Both the position numbers and the translations under genes were made by a program. DNA of 46,232 nucleotides. It comes from Okeania sp. KiyG1 (lineage in GTDB: Bacteria; Cyanobacteriota; Cyanobacteriia; Cyanobacteriales; Microcoleaceae). A model generated the notes under the pieces. It did no database searches. It saw nothing but the letters and a program-made list of their open reading frames with translations, and was not told the origin of the DNA. Numbering within the stretch: position 1 is the first letter of the stretch; every line of letters begins with the position of its first letter. The stretch spans positions 1 through 46,232 of the forward strand of contig NZ_BLZO01000128.1 of the NCBI RefSeq assembly GCF_014132355.1, written 5' to 3'. Below are positions 26,815 through 35,843 of the stretch, in pieces.

Positions 26815-28020
26815 ATGCGACTTGTTGACAGACATATTATTAACCGAACACATCAGTATTGGCGGGTGTGTGATGAATTAGCCTTTAAGTCAAAAAACTT
26901 GTATAATTTGGCTAATTATTACTGTCGTCAACATTTTTTCTGTACTGGTCATAGTCTGGATTTAACTAAACTGTACCACGCCACCAAAGATAGCGATGCC
27001 TATAGATCGCTACCAACTAAAGTATCAAAACAAATAATAAAATGCTTGGTTGCCACTTGGCGTGGTTATTTTCAAGCTATAAAAGAATGGTCAAAACATC
27101 CAGGGAAGTTTTTAGGTAAACCCAAAATACCAAAGTATAAGAATAAAACTCAAGGTAGGAATGTAGTTATATATTCAAAAGAATCAGTCTACAGAGCAAG
27201 TCTAAAAGATGGTATTTGTCACTTATCCATGAGTGAAATCAAAATACCTGTAGTTGTGGATACTGTCATCGAAGTGAGGATAGTACCTGCTACTAACTGC
27301 TATATAATTGAAGTAGTGTATGAAAAAACACTTCAGCCACAAATACACTCAACATATGTAGCCGGAATTGACTTAGGAATTGGCAGATTAGTAGCTCTAT
27401 CTACAAATAAGCCTGGTGTCAAACCACTGCTGATTAATGGGAAGCCACTAAAAAGCGTCAATCAATTATATAACAAGCGTAAAGCCAAGTACCAAAGTCA
27501 TCTCAAAGGCAACAGAAAAACTAGCCGTAAGATTAAGGCGTTAACCTATCACCGAAATCGTTTTGTCGAGAATTATTTGCATAACACCAGTTTCTTAGTG
27601 GTTGAGTATTTAACCACTAATAATATTGGTACTGTAGTCATTGGAAAAAATGATAATTGGAAACAAGGTGCAAATATGGGCAAAAAAAACAACCAAAATT
27701 TTACTCAAATACCTCACTATAAGCTAATTCAACAGATAACTTATAAATGCCTACTTGCTGGGGTAAAAGTCATTGAAACCGAAGAAAGTTACACCAGTAA
27801 AACATCTGCTATTGACTTAGAAAAACCTTGTAAGCATGAAAACTATGTAGGCAAGCGAGTCAAACGTGGTTTATTCAGAAGTGCAACTGGTCAAGTGATT
27901 AATGCCGATATCAATGGCAGTCTTCAAATAATAAGAAAGAAATTCCCAGAGGCATTTACTGCCGAGGGAATAGTGAGCTGCGCCGTACAGCCAGTATTGG
28001 TTAATCCAATATCAAGATAA
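26815..28020 (+). CDS. tnpB: TnpB-like IS605 OrfB-family protein with altered RuvC layout
   Basis: 401 residues; RuvC-I GIDLGIGRLVALS and RuvC-III NADINGSLQIIRK are clear. In the usual RuvC-II position the sequence is TVVIGKNDNWKQ, without the expected Glu-Asp pair; a Glu-rich ETEESYTSKTSAID follows ~60 residues later. The CxxC...CxxC zinc finger is absent. This fits a TnpB branch in which the catalytic Glu is thought to have moved, rather than a broken copy, because the rest of the frame is intact. Start ATG at 26815 with AGGTG just upstream. No tnpA is nearby. TnpB proteins are RNA-guided nucleases that help retain IS200/IS605 elements; activity of this variant is uncertain. Confidence 0.85.
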   Translation: MRLVDRHIINRTHQYWRVCDELAFKSKNLYNLANYYCRQHFFCTGHSLDLTKLYHATKDSDAYRSLPTKVSKQIIKCLVATWRGYFQAIKEWSKHPGKFLGKPKIPKYKNKTQGRNVVIYSKESVYRASLKDGICHLSMSEIKIPVVVDTVIEVRIVPATNCYIIEVVYEKTLQPQIHSTYVAGIDLGIGRLVALSTNKPGVKPLLINGKPLKSVNQLYNKRKAKYQSHLKGNRKTSRKIKALTYHRNRFVENYLHNTSFLVVEYLTTNNIGTVVIGKNDNWKQGANMGKKNNQNFTQIPHYKLIQQITYKCLLAGVKVIETEESYTSKTSAIDLEKPCKHENYVGKRVKRGLFRSATGQVINADINGSLQIIRKKFPEAFTAEGIVSCAVQPVLVNPISR

Positions 28021-28087
28021 AAGCTGTTACAATTTTCTACAGTTTTTTTCGTACGGTAGCATTTGATGGCTGCCCCTTTTGATTTAT

Positions 28088-28352
28088 ATAGGGTTTGCTG
28101 AAAAAAGCAGATTTTAAATAGGGTTTGCTGATTAAATCTCAAATAATTACCAGATAAAGGTTTTAGCCTTTTTAAGGATTGAAAAAGTACATGGTTTTCA
28201 GCTCTTCATGCTCATGCATGGAGCGCATTTTTAGCGCATAGTTGGGCAAAAAAATTCTCCCGTACGGACGTTGCATGCAACGTCCCTACCCTACTCCCCT
28301 ACTCCCCCACTCCCCTACTCCTTAAAAAAGACTTTTTCCGCAAACCCTAAAT
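28088..28352. repeat. MITE-like element, TAGGGTTTGC family, with internal palindromes
   Basis: ATAGGGTTTGCTGAAAAA (28088 on, partly repeated at ~28117) faces GACTTTTTCCGCAAACCCTAAAT (to 28352). Inside are a CTCATGCATGGAG palindrome, a GGACGTTGCATGCAACGTCC palindrome (28266-28285) and CCCCTACT microsatellite. No gene is seen in 28021-28368. Confidence 0.6.
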
Positions 28353-28368
28353 AGATCCCAAATGGGTT

Positions 28369-28692
28369 CTATAAAATTAGCGGTTGAACAAAAATTGTTT
28401 TTGCTTCTTCTCTCCTAATTGCTAATTCTGTACTGACACCTACTCTGATATGAATTGGTCCGCCAAAACAACTTTTTCGTAATACCATTATTTGTTTTTC
28501 TGGCACAACTCCCATAGCTTTAAAACGTTTCACTAATACTTCACCATAAGCATCTATTTCAATTCTTTTAATAATTGCTGAATTTTGGATGTCTAGGCAA
28601 GATAAATCTATCAGTTGTGTAGTAGTTTTACTATCTAAATCTTGATTATTTGCTTGGTCAAAAATTATTTTTTCTGGATGATTAGACAACAT
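28369..28692 (-). CDS. FeoA-domain protein
   Basis: 107 residues from the ATG at 28692. The core (~35-107) fits the FeoA/SH3-like fold: RRIE-type strand, LVKRFKAMGVVPEKQIMVLRKS, then FGGPIHIRVGVSTELAIRREEAKTIFV. FeoA is a small cytoplasmic partner of the FeoB ferrous-iron transporter. Here no feoB adjoins, and the ~30-residue N-terminal extension is not typical. Upstream of the ATG the frame stays open to a MITE starting ~40 bp away (28732), so the original 5' end and promoter may have been displaced by that insertion. A TTG at 28698 is a possible alternative start. Confidence 0.75.
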   Translation of the reverse strand: MLSNHPEKIIFDQANNQDLDSKTTTQLIDLSCLDIQNSAIIKRIEIDAYGEVLVKRFKAMGVVPEKQIMVLRKSCFGGPIHIRVGVSTELAIRREEAKTIFVQPLIL

Positions 28693-28731
28693 TTTCAAAG
28701 TAGTATTTTGATCTTTTGGCGATGAACTATT

Positions 28732-28905
28732 ATATCATGTCCGGTTGAACAGTTATAAATAAATAACGGCGTAGGAGTCAGGAGTCAACCCACCCCTAAC
28801 CCCTCCCAGGAGGGGAATTCAGGAGTCAGGAGGGAAGACTGAAGTTGGAAGAAGAAGAACAGGAGAAGAAGGAGAAAGTTTTTTATCACTAATTATCCGG
28901 ATGAT
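28732..28905. repeat. MITE, CATGTCCGG family (degenerate right end)
   Basis: Left end ATATCATGTCCGGTTGAACAG; right end ATTATCCGGATGATT. The interior shares AACCCACCCCTAACCCCTCC and TTTTTTATCACT with the element at 16467-16630. Confidence 0.7.
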
Positions 28906-29000
28906 TAAGATCATAAAAATGTTCGACCTTCAAAACATAATTGGTAATGTTTTAGTTTAAGAGCACTCTCATTATAAAATATTTAATTTTTTATAAGCAT

Positions 29001-29100
29001 ATTACCGAAATATTATGGTTTAAAGCCTCCCCTTTTAAGGGGATAATAAATAAATTTTTTCATGATTAGTCAACCCTCTTCTTTTCAAGGATAGGTAATT
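29001..29100. repeat. MITE-like repeat, ATTACC...GGTAAT family (copy 2, inverted)
   Basis: Reverse complement of 9086-9187 with few changes, followed by the TAATTCTAAATTCGCGCATT motif as at 9578. Together with the preceding element it fills the gap before the glycosyltransferase. Confidence 0.65.
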
Positions 29101-29194
29101 CTAAATTCGCGCATTCTAAATTCTTAATTCTCGAATAATGACTACTGTGGAAACTTGTTATAGGATAGTATTAATCTTTAATGGAAAAAATCCC

Positions 29195-30298
29195 ATGTCT
29201 CGACCTACCTTATATCTTGCTATTACTAATCATGGATTTGGTCACGCTGTACGGATATCATCAGTTGCCAATCTAGTACAAAAAATGTGTCCAGATGTTT
29301 TATTAATTATGGTGACAACTGCTCCCCGTTGGTTATTAGAATCTTATATTTATGGTGATTTTATTCATCGTCCCCGTGCTTTTGATGTGGGAGTTATTCA
29401 ATCAGACAGTATGACAATGGATAAACAAACTACCCTAGAAAAATTGACAGAAATTCGGAGCAAAGAACGGTCAATTATTGCTGGAGAAGTTGATTTTATT
29501 AAGCAGAATAGAGTTGATTTATTATTAGCAGATATTCCGCCACTTGCTTCTAAAATTGCTAAAGCTGCTGATATTCCTGGCTGGATGTTGAGTAATTTTG
29601 GTTGGGATTTTATTTATCGTCCCTGGGGTGGTAAATTTGTGGAAATTGCTGATTGGATTGGAGAATGTTTTGGGCAGTGTGACCGTTTATTTCGCCTGCC
29701 ACTCCATGAATCTATGGGCGCTTTTCCTAATATTGTTGATGTTGGTTTGACTGGGGGAACTCCACATTATCAACCTGAAGAAATTAAAGCAAAGTTTGGC
29801 ATTTATACAGACAAAGAAAAAACTGTTTTACTGACTTTTGGTGGTTTGGGTTTAGCACAAATTCCCTATCAAAATATATCTCGTTTTCCTGACTGGCAAT
29901 TTATTACTTTTGAGAGTAATGCTCCAGAATTTCCCAACCTCATAAATGTCAGAAATAAATTAGATAAAAATCACACACAATTCCTCAATATTCGACCTGT
30001 AGATTTCATGCCAATATGTGGCAGAATTATTTCCAAACCAGGATATAGCACATTTGCTGAAGCCTTAAGATTAGAGACACCTGTTGTATCATTAATCAGA
30101 GAAGGTTTTGCTGAATCAAAATTATTATTAGAAGGTATTCAAGATTATAGTTATCATCAAATTTTACCACCAACAGAATTTTTTGATGGTGATTGGGAAT
30201 TTCTCAGACAACCCCTACAACCACCCCGTAAATCTGAAAAATTAGATAAGCATGGTAGTGAAGCGATCGCTAAAGCTGTTGTAGAATATTTACATTAA
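29195..30298 (+). CDS. Glycosyltransferase-like protein (GT-B fold, MurG/UGT type)
   Basis: 367 residues starting MSRPTLYLAITNHGFGHAVR, a GT-B N-terminal loop of the NHGFGHxxR type. The C-terminal half has the strand VLLTFGGLGLAQ and the donor-binding-like motif IISKPGYSTFAEALRLETPVV, like the KPG..T..E motif of MurG/GT28 enzymes. It is probably cytosolic, transferring a sugar from a nucleotide donor; the acceptor is unknown. The in-frame upstream ATG (29138) would add 19 unconserved-looking residues lying against the repeat border, so the ATG at 29195 is preferred. The 3' end of this gene is duplicated at 32476-32544. Confidence 0.75.
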   Translation: MSRPTLYLAITNHGFGHAVRISSVANLVQKMCPDVLLIMVTTAPRWLLESYIYGDFIHRPRAFDVGVIQSDSMTMDKQTTLEKLTEIRSKERSIIAGEVDFIKQNRVDLLLADIPPLASKIAKAADIPGWMLSNFGWDFIYRPWGGKFVEIADWIGECFGQCDRLFRLPLHESMGAFPNIVDVGLTGGTPHYQPEEIKAKFGIYTDKEKTVLLTFGGLGLAQIPYQNISRFPDWQFITFESNAPEFPNLINVRNKLDKNHTQFLNIRPVDFMPICGRIISKPGYSTFAEALRLETPVVSLIREGFAESKLLLEGIQDYSYHQILPPTEFFDGDWEFLRQPLQPPRKSEKLDKHGSEAIAKAVVEYLH

Positions 30299-30787
30299 AT
30301 AAGGCAGTTTATTAATTGATAATTGATAATGGATAATTGATAATTACCTCGGGTTTTAATCGTTTAAGTAATAATAATGGTTCGGCAATGTTTGTAAGGA
30401 TTCTCGACATTAAGCCAAAATATCTTATCTCTTTGAACCCTACTCCCTACTCCCTACTCCCTACTCCCTACTCCCTACTTTCAAGGAGATGTAGCAATAC
30501 TTTTGAGATTTGGTATAAGACAATTAAATATTGCTTTGATCCTAAACTAAAAGCAATAGCTGAAGTCCGCAGTTCCTCCGGAGGAGACTAGCTGAAGTCC
30601 GCAGTTCCGACCATAGGAGGCTGGCTGACGGCTAAATGCTTACATTTTAAGCACCGTATAGACTGTGGGGTATTAAACCCGCCACAGGAAAAATAATTAC
30701 TTTCAACTATCTAATTACTGCACAATCTATTCAACGAAAATAATTATGCTCCCTAAAATTAATTTTAACAACTTCATTGAAATTGAT
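30299..30787. other. Intergenic: repeats before MscS-1
   Basis: Contains an ATTGATAATTG tandem (30314-30343), an interspersed repeat (~30396-30519) with CTACTCC microsatellite that is the inverse of ~10976-11075, and arms of the GCTGAAGTCCGCAGTTCC family (~30552-30648). No gene is seen; an ATG at 30746 could extend MscS-1 upstream. Confidence 0.55.
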
Positions 30788-32393
30788 ATGAACAGCATCA
30801 TTGCAACTGGAGTTGAAATCGTATTTCTAATATGTTTCTTTGTAGCAATTAAATTTTTTGTTAACAGAACATATAAACAATTAATAAAAGTATCATCAAT
30901 CAAAAAAAGAAAAAGATATTGAAGTTGTTTACCAAAATATTCAGATATTATTAACTTTAAGTTGCTTACTATTATGTTTATTAATATCCGGAATTAATGG
31001 ATGGCTTATTTATCGAGGAGAAAATTTAATCGAATATCAAACTTCCTTGATTAAAAATATTTCCTTTAATTACCTGCTAACTATAGGAATTCGAGTCCTC
31101 AAAATCTTGGGCATACTAATTTTAACTAAATGGAGTATTCCATACATAAATAAATTTATAACCTGGTCAAAAGAGTGGGCAAAAAACGTTGATAAAATCA
31201 CTGCCAATGATGCCAGTATTGAAAATTTATTTGAATTTTTTAGGAGCAACTTTAATAATATGATTTGGCTGTTATATCTGACTATATCAGCTCAAATTAT
31301 GGTATTCCCAGGAGTAATTATCAAATATTTGTATATAAGTTTGCAGGTTTATATGATTATTATTGTTGGGTTACTCTTTACTAAAGCTAATACAACAGTT
31401 ATTGATACTTTGGATGGTCTTAGCAAGAAATATTCCGATCAAAGAAATATTTTGCGGCTTTACGACCGCCTAAGTAAATTAATTCCCCTTGCCAAACGAT
31501 GTCTTGAATATGCAATCTATATTGCTACAGCTACTTTTTCAATTGATAAAGTTGATTTTATTGCTGGTTTAGCTGATTATGGTCCTTTATTTTTGCAAAT
31601 AATTGGGATTATATTTATGAGTCGTGTTGTTCAAGAAATTGGTCACCTGTTACTAGAAGAAGTTCTACTGCGTGAGGGCGATACAGATGATATATCTAAA
31701 CAGAGACGACAGACATTTTTACCCCTATTTCAAAGTTGTATTAAATACCTGATTTACTTTGGTACAGGGATAGCAATTCTTTATACTTTTGAGATTGACC
31801 CGACTCCTATTTTAGCAGGTGTAGGTATTTTAGGTTTAACAATTGGAATGGGAGCGCAAAGTCTGGTTGAAGATATAGTTGCAGGTTTCTTTATTTTGTT
31901 TGAAAATTACTATTTGGTAGGAGATTTTGTAGAGATAAATGGTGTAAATGGTTTTGTCACTGGAATAGAATTAAGAACAACTCGTATTAATGGTGGAGAT
32001 AAAAATTATATTATCCATAATCGTGATGTTAAGGATATAGTTAATCACTCTAGCTATAGTAGTGCAGTGGTCATGCTAAAAATTCCTTATCAAGTTAAGA
32101 TTAGTCAAGTCTATGAAGTTATGGAAAAAGTTGGAAAGAAATTGCTAGAGAATTATCCGGAAGACATAATTGAACCAACAACAATAGGAGGAGTAGAAGA
32201 ATTTGCTGAAAATCACATATTAATCGAAATAGTTACAGAAGTTAAACCAGGAAAACATTTCACTATTCAAAAAGTATTAGGTATAATGATTAAAGAAGCT
32301 TTTGAAGAAGCAAATATTGAACTTAGAGTGGTTAATCATGTAACACTGAGTGACGATCAACCTATTCCAATATTTTTAAAACCTTTACGATAA
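30788..32393 (+). CDS. MscS-family mechanosensitive channel 1, apparent frameshift near the N-terminus
   Basis: The frame from ATG 30788 reads MNSIIATGVEIVFLICFFVAIKFFVNR, matching the start of MscS-2, then stops at 30920-30922 after an A7 run (30902-30908). In the third frame coding continues from the same run (KEKDIEVVYQNIQILLTL...) without a stop to 32393, so removing one A gives a single protein. The intact part has several TM helices and the pore and beta-domain signature GMGAQSLVEDIVAGFFILFE and GFVTGIELRTTRING. MscS channels open under membrane tension in the inner membrane and release solutes on osmotic downshift. If the break is real, translation could restart at the TTG at 31047, losing the first helices. 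It is a tandem paralogue of the gene at 32916. Confidence 0.85.
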
Positions 32394-32399
32394 ATAGTT

Positions 32400-32475
32400 A
32401 TATCAAATTTGGTTAAACAATTATAGATTGGTAGTCTTTAGGAGTCAGTCCTCAAGAGTCAGACGGACATGATAT
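32400..32475. repeat. Degenerate short MITE, TCCGG family
   Basis: Starts ATATCAAATTTGGTTAAACA and ends CGGACATGATAT, only ~76 bp. It abuts the copied glycosyltransferase 3' fragment. Confidence 0.6.
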
Positions 32476-32544
32476 AAATCTGAAAAATTAGATAAAAATG
32501 GTAGTCAAGCGATCGCTCAAGCTGTTGTGCAATATTTACAATAA
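32476..32544 (+). pseudogene. Duplicated 3' end of the glycosyltransferase gene
   Basis: The 23 codons KSEKLDKNGSQAIAQAVVQ..LQ-stop match the last residues of the 29195-30298 protein (KSEKLDKHGSEAIAKAVVEYLH) in DNA and protein. Sequence after the stop (CAATCTATTCAA) also matches that before MscS-1. It marks the left end of the segmental duplication that produced MscS-2. Confidence 0.8.
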
Positions 32545-32635
32545 TTACTGTTAACTGTTCAATTATGGAACAATCTATTCAATAAAAACTACTAAGTAGG
32601 TAAGCACGAAAAACAAAAGTATTTCAATAATTGAT

Positions 32636-32830
32636 AATTGATAATTGATAATTGATAATTACCTCTCCCTAAAAGGAAGAGGATTGAATAAAAGGAAAAT
32701 TTTTTTTCTCTTGGTCGATTGGATATGGTTAGGAAACCCATCCATCCCACCCTACGGGAAGCTGCGCTAACGACCGCTTGTTTCTCCTTTAAAGGAGAGG
32801 CTTTAAATCTTAATTATTCAGTAACGAAAA
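32636..32830. repeat. Intergenic tandem and expanded ATTACC-family repeat before MscS-2
   Basis: An ATTGATAATTG tandem is followed by a diverged ATTACC-family copy (CTCTCCCTAAAAGGAAGAGG ... AAAGGAGAGGCTTTAAA) carrying an extra ~90-bp GC-richer insert. No gene. Confidence 0.5.
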
Positions 32831-32915
32831 GTTAAATTATCAGCAACTTCTTCCTTCCTCCCTTATCATAAAAATAATTTTTAATGCCGACCTACTTATC
32901 ATTTCTTAAATTGAT

Positions 32916-34079
32916 ATGAACAACATCATTGTAATTGGAATTGAAATCGGATTTATGATATGTATCTTTCTGGCAATTAGATTTGTTTTCAGTAGGATAT
33001 ATAAACAGCTAATGAAAATTTCATCTATAAGGTTGCTCTTTATCAAGGCAAATACAGCTATTATTGATACTTTCGATGCCTTGAGCAATAAATATTCCGA
33101 CCGACAAAATATCTTGCGTATTTACCATCGCCTGAGTCGTTTAATTCCTCTAGCAAAAAGATGTATCGAATATGTAATCTGTATAATTACAGCTACCTTA
33201 GTAGTTCAGCAAGTTGATTTTGTCGAAACATTAGCTAGATATGGACCTGTATTTATTCGAATCATTGGCATTATATTTCTCAGTCGTGTTATTGAAGAAA
33301 TTGCTAAACTTATTCTTGAAGGATTGTTACTCCGTAACAATGATTCTAGTAATTTATCTCAACAAAGAAATCAGGCATTTCTACCTTTATTTAAAAGCTT
33401 TCTCAAATATTTTATTTACTTTGGTACAGGCATCGCTATTCTTTATACTATTGGTATCTATGCTATTGGTATGTATCTTGCCCTAATTTTTGTCCAAATT
33501 TTACCAGCAGGTGTAGTTATTCTTGGTTTAGCAGTAGGAATAGGGGCAAAAAGTCTGATTGAAGATATAATTGCAGGTTTCTTTATTTTATCTCAAAACT
33601 ACTACTTAGTAGGAGATTTTGTAGAGATAAATGGTACTTATGGCTTTGTCACAGGAATAGAATTAAGAACAACTCGCATTCATTATAAAGATAAACATTA
33701 CATTATCCATAATCGTGATGTTAAGGATGTAGTTAATCATTCACACCATAGTAATTCAGTTGTCACTATGAAAATTCCTTATCAAAGTGATATTAATCGA
33801 ATCTATGAAATTATAGAAAAAGTAGGAAAGAAGCTTCAAGAAAATTATCCAGAAGAGATAATGAAAGCAACAGTAGTAGATGGAATAGAAGAATTTGATG
33901 ACTATCAAATGTTAATTCATATCACTACAGAAGTTAAACCAGGAAGACATATTGATATGAAGAGAATTCTTGGTACAATGATTAAACAAGCTTTCCAGGA
34001 AGAAGGTATTGAAATTCCTGTGATTCACCATTTAATGATGAGTAATCAAGACACAACAAATATTAACCTGAATAAATAG
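32916..34079 (+). CDS. MscS-family mechanosensitive channel 2
   Basis: 387 residues, starting MNNIIVIGIEIGFMICIFLAIRF (TM1), then further TM helices and the MscS signature GIGAKSLIEDIIAGFFILSQNYYLVGDFVEING and GFVTGIELRTTRI. It is paralogous to MscS-1 through its length but lacks ~100 residues of membrane region that MscS-1 has after TM1, and has a ~9-residue insert just before the pore helix (GIYAIGMYLALIFVQILPAG). Start codon context (AAATTGATATGAAC) is shared with MscS-1, supporting this ATG in both. Probable inner-membrane osmotic safety valve. Arose with the upstream glycosyltransferase fragment by tandem duplication. Confidence 0.9.
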   Translation: MNNIIVIGIEIGFMICIFLAIRFVFSRIYKQLMKISSIRLLFIKANTAIIDTFDALSNKYSDRQNILRIYHRLSRLIPLAKRCIEYVICIITATLVVQQVDFVETLARYGPVFIRIIGIIFLSRVIEEIAKLILEGLLLRNNDSSNLSQQRNQAFLPLFKSFLKYFIYFGTGIAILYTIGIYAIGMYLALIFVQILPAGVVILGLAVGIGAKSLIEDIIAGFFILSQNYYLVGDFVEINGTYGFVTGIELRTTRIHYKDKHYIIHNRDVKDVVNHSHHSNSVVTMKIPYQSDINRIYEIIEKVGKKLQENYPEEIMKATVVDGIEEFDDYQMLIHITTEVKPGRHIDMKRILGTMIKQAFQEEGIEIPVIHHLMMSNQDTTNINLNK

Positions 34080-34167
34080 CTGAAGCGCTGATGGCTGACT
34101 GCTGTTTGCGCAGCATTCCGCAGGAAATGCTTACCTGATAACTGATAACTGATAACTGATAACTGAA
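34080..34167. repeat. Short repeats between MscS-2 and yjbQ
   Basis: Carries a piece of the GTAAGCATT-family element (TTGCGCAGCATTCCGCAGG) and four ACTGATA units immediately before the yjbQ ATG, leaving no recognisable Shine-Dalgarno. Confidence 0.5.
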
Positions 34168-34584
34168 ATGACTCACTATCAACAATTACTCCAAATAAAT
34201 ACCTCCGGCAAGTCTCTGTTAAAAATCACTTCTAAAGTGCAAGAAAGTGTAGCAAAATCCGGGATAAAAACAGGCTTATGTAATCTATTTTTACGGCATA
34301 CTTCTGCTAGTTTAATAATTCAAGAAAATGCCGATCCAGATGTATTAGTTGATTTGGAAAACTTTATCTCGAAGTTAGTTCCAGAAGGTTATCATTATAT
34401 TCATAGTGCTGAAGGTCCTGATGATATGCCAGCTCATATTCGTAGTGTTTTAACCCATACTTCAGAACAAATTCCGATTAATAATGGCAGATTAGTATTA
34501 GGTACTTGGCAAGGAATTTATGTTTGGGAACATCGCCAACGTAGTCATTGTCGAGATTTAGTAATTCACGTTAGTGGAGATTAA
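34168..34584 (+). CDS. YjbQ/UPF0047 family protein
   Basis: 138 residues, full length for the family. Signatures are FLRHTSASLIIQENADPDV, HSAEGPDDMPAHIRSVLTHTS and GRLVLGTWQGIYVWEHR; the conserved His residues in these motifs line the trimer active site. The family has been linked to a secondary thiamine-phosphate synthase activity in E. coli, but its main role is unsettled. Cytoplasmic. It stands alone after the MscS genes. Confidence 0.9.
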   Translation: MTHYQQLLQINTSGKSLLKITSKVQESVAKSGIKTGLCNLFLRHTSASLIIQENADPDVLVDLENFISKLVPEGYHYIHSAEGPDDMPAHIRSVLTHTSEQIPINNGRLVLGTWQGIYVWEHRQRSHCRDLVIHVSGD

Positions 34585-34800
34585 TTTTATAGCAGAAGGA
34601 AGAAGGAAGAAGGAAGAAGGAAGAAGGAAGAAGGAAGAAGGAAAAGATAGCCCATTCATTCATTATTTACAAGCTCCTAAAATTATGGGAATTTTCCTAT
34701 TCCTTATTCTCCGTCAACACAGTTTTGTCACACTGTTTTTGACAAAATTAGTATTATTTTTTTCTTTTAGGTTTAATATCCCACTGTCTACATTGTGTTT

Positions 34801-34955
34801 AGAGGTTGTCTGAGAAGTCTCATTTGCTAGATCGCGCGCCCCCGCGCATCCCCCACGCATTGGGGGACTTTTAGAAGCTAATGGATTCTTCTTCCCCCCA
34901 GAATTGGGGGCTAGGGGGCAAAATTCAGTATTAAACAACTTTTGAGATATCCTCT
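34801..34955. repeat. MITE-like element, AGAGG...CCTCT family (copy 2)
   Basis: Same ends and interior as 1002-1184: AGAGGTTGTCTGAGAAGT at the left and GAGATATCCTCT at the right. Confidence 0.7.
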
Positions 34956-35038
34956 TAGAATTGGTTCAGATGGTAAGACACGAAGTTTAGTATTATTTTT
35001 TCTTTTAGGTTTAATATCCCACTGTCTACATAGTGTTT

Positions 35039-35187
35039 AGAGGTTGTCTGAGAAGTTTCATTTGCTAGATCGCGCCCCCCGCGCATCCCCCACGCATTGG
35101 GGGACTTTTAGAAGCTAATGGATTCTTGTTCCCCCCAGAATTGGGGGGCTAGGGGGGCTTGCATCATACCCAGAATCAGCAACACCG
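35039..35187. repeat. Chimeric MITE: AGAGG-family left part, GGCGTTGCTGA-family right end
   Basis: The left part equals 34801 onward, but after AATTGGGGGGCTAGGGGG it switches to GCTTGCATCATACCCAGAAT and CAGCAACACCG, the right end of the 21026-21232 element. The switch falls in the GC-rich palindrome shared by both families. Confidence 0.65.
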
Positions 35188-35279
35188 CTTTTGGATAGTG
35201 TGTTATATCATATTCGTATAATCAGTTATAAAAAAAACTTCTGCCCTCTGCCTTCTTCTATAACCCAGAGTCTCCTGTA

Positions 35280-35783
35280 TCACTTCAACTTAATTTCAAT
35301 CTGCACTTCACTCCGTTTCAAATCTTCCGGTGTCATTGGCGAATTATACAACAACCGTCTTGGCGGACTTACAACTTCATACTCTGGGTGTTGCGCCAAC
35401 CATTCTTTCAGCTTTTGCAAATTTTGTTCGTAGCTCTCCCAACTATAAGCACCCTGTATTCCAATACTCACAACCTTCATCGGCAAAGTATCTCTCACCA
35501 TCACCTGAGAATCAATTTTCTGGGGAGTCATATCCGGGGTCGAATAGAGAAAAGATACTTCTGTTTGTTCGCCTTCTTTGACATAACGTGCTTCCACAGG
35601 GGTTGTCATGGCAATTTGATTACTGCTGATATGTTGATACAGTGGATCGAAAGCAGCTCTGGTTGCCATCCGGGAATCACCTGTATGGGTGTAGGTGACA
35701 GCGCGATATTGGGGATACTCTTTAACTTCAATGATATTTGCCTCAGTAGGTTGAGGAAAACCTTGGGGTAAAGATGCAGACAT
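35280..35783 (-). CDS. SOUL-family haem-binding-like protein
   Basis: 167 residues covering the whole SOUL/HBP fold. Key text: EVKEYPQYRAVTYTHTGD, NQIAMTTPVEARY (the IAMTxPV motif typical of the family), VSFLYSTPDMTP and LPMKVVSIGIQGAYSWESY. Family members bind haem or tetrapyrroles in some eukaryotes; the bacterial function is unknown. No signal peptide. Its upstream region directly abuts the 49-unit array at 35841, so any promoter must lie in the ~60 bp between, or use the first array unit. Confidence 0.9.
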   Translation of the reverse strand: MSASLPQGFPQPTEANIIEVKEYPQYRAVTYTHTGDSRMATRAAFDPLYQHISSNQIAMTTPVEARYVKEGEQTEVSFLYSTPDMTPQKIDSQVMVRDTLPMKVVSIGIQGAYSWESYEQNLQKLKEWLAQHPEYEVVSPPRRLLYNSPMTPEDLKRSEVQIEIKLK

Positions 35784-35813
35784 TTCAAAATTTGGGTTGA
35801 TTTACTATTCCAT

Positions 35814-35843
35814 TATATATACTTGTTATAGAATAGATATCAA
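35814..35843 (-). promoter_or_regulatory. Possible -10/-35 promoter of the SOUL gene at the array border
   Basis: On the minus strand TTGATA (35843-35838) and TATATA (35819-35814) are 18 bp apart, ~30 bp before the ATG at 35783. The -35-like hexamer straddles the first bases of the tandem array. Prediction by eye only. Confidence 0.3.

Larger units (their letters stand above)
34585..35279. other. Intergenic: two MITE copies in a ~238-bp direct duplication
   Basis: Begins with a GAAGGAAGAAGG microsatellite (34592-34645). TTAGTATTATTTTTTTCTTTTAGG and the following element occur at ~34747 and again at ~34986, a direct duplication with ~238-bp offset. It lies between yjbQ and the convergent SOUL gene. 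No gene is seen. Confidence 0.6.

Noticed and set aside
34714-35433. ORFs of 74-83 codons across the 34.8-35.4 kb repeats
   Set aside because: They read through the GC-rich MITE cores or opposite the SOUL gene.
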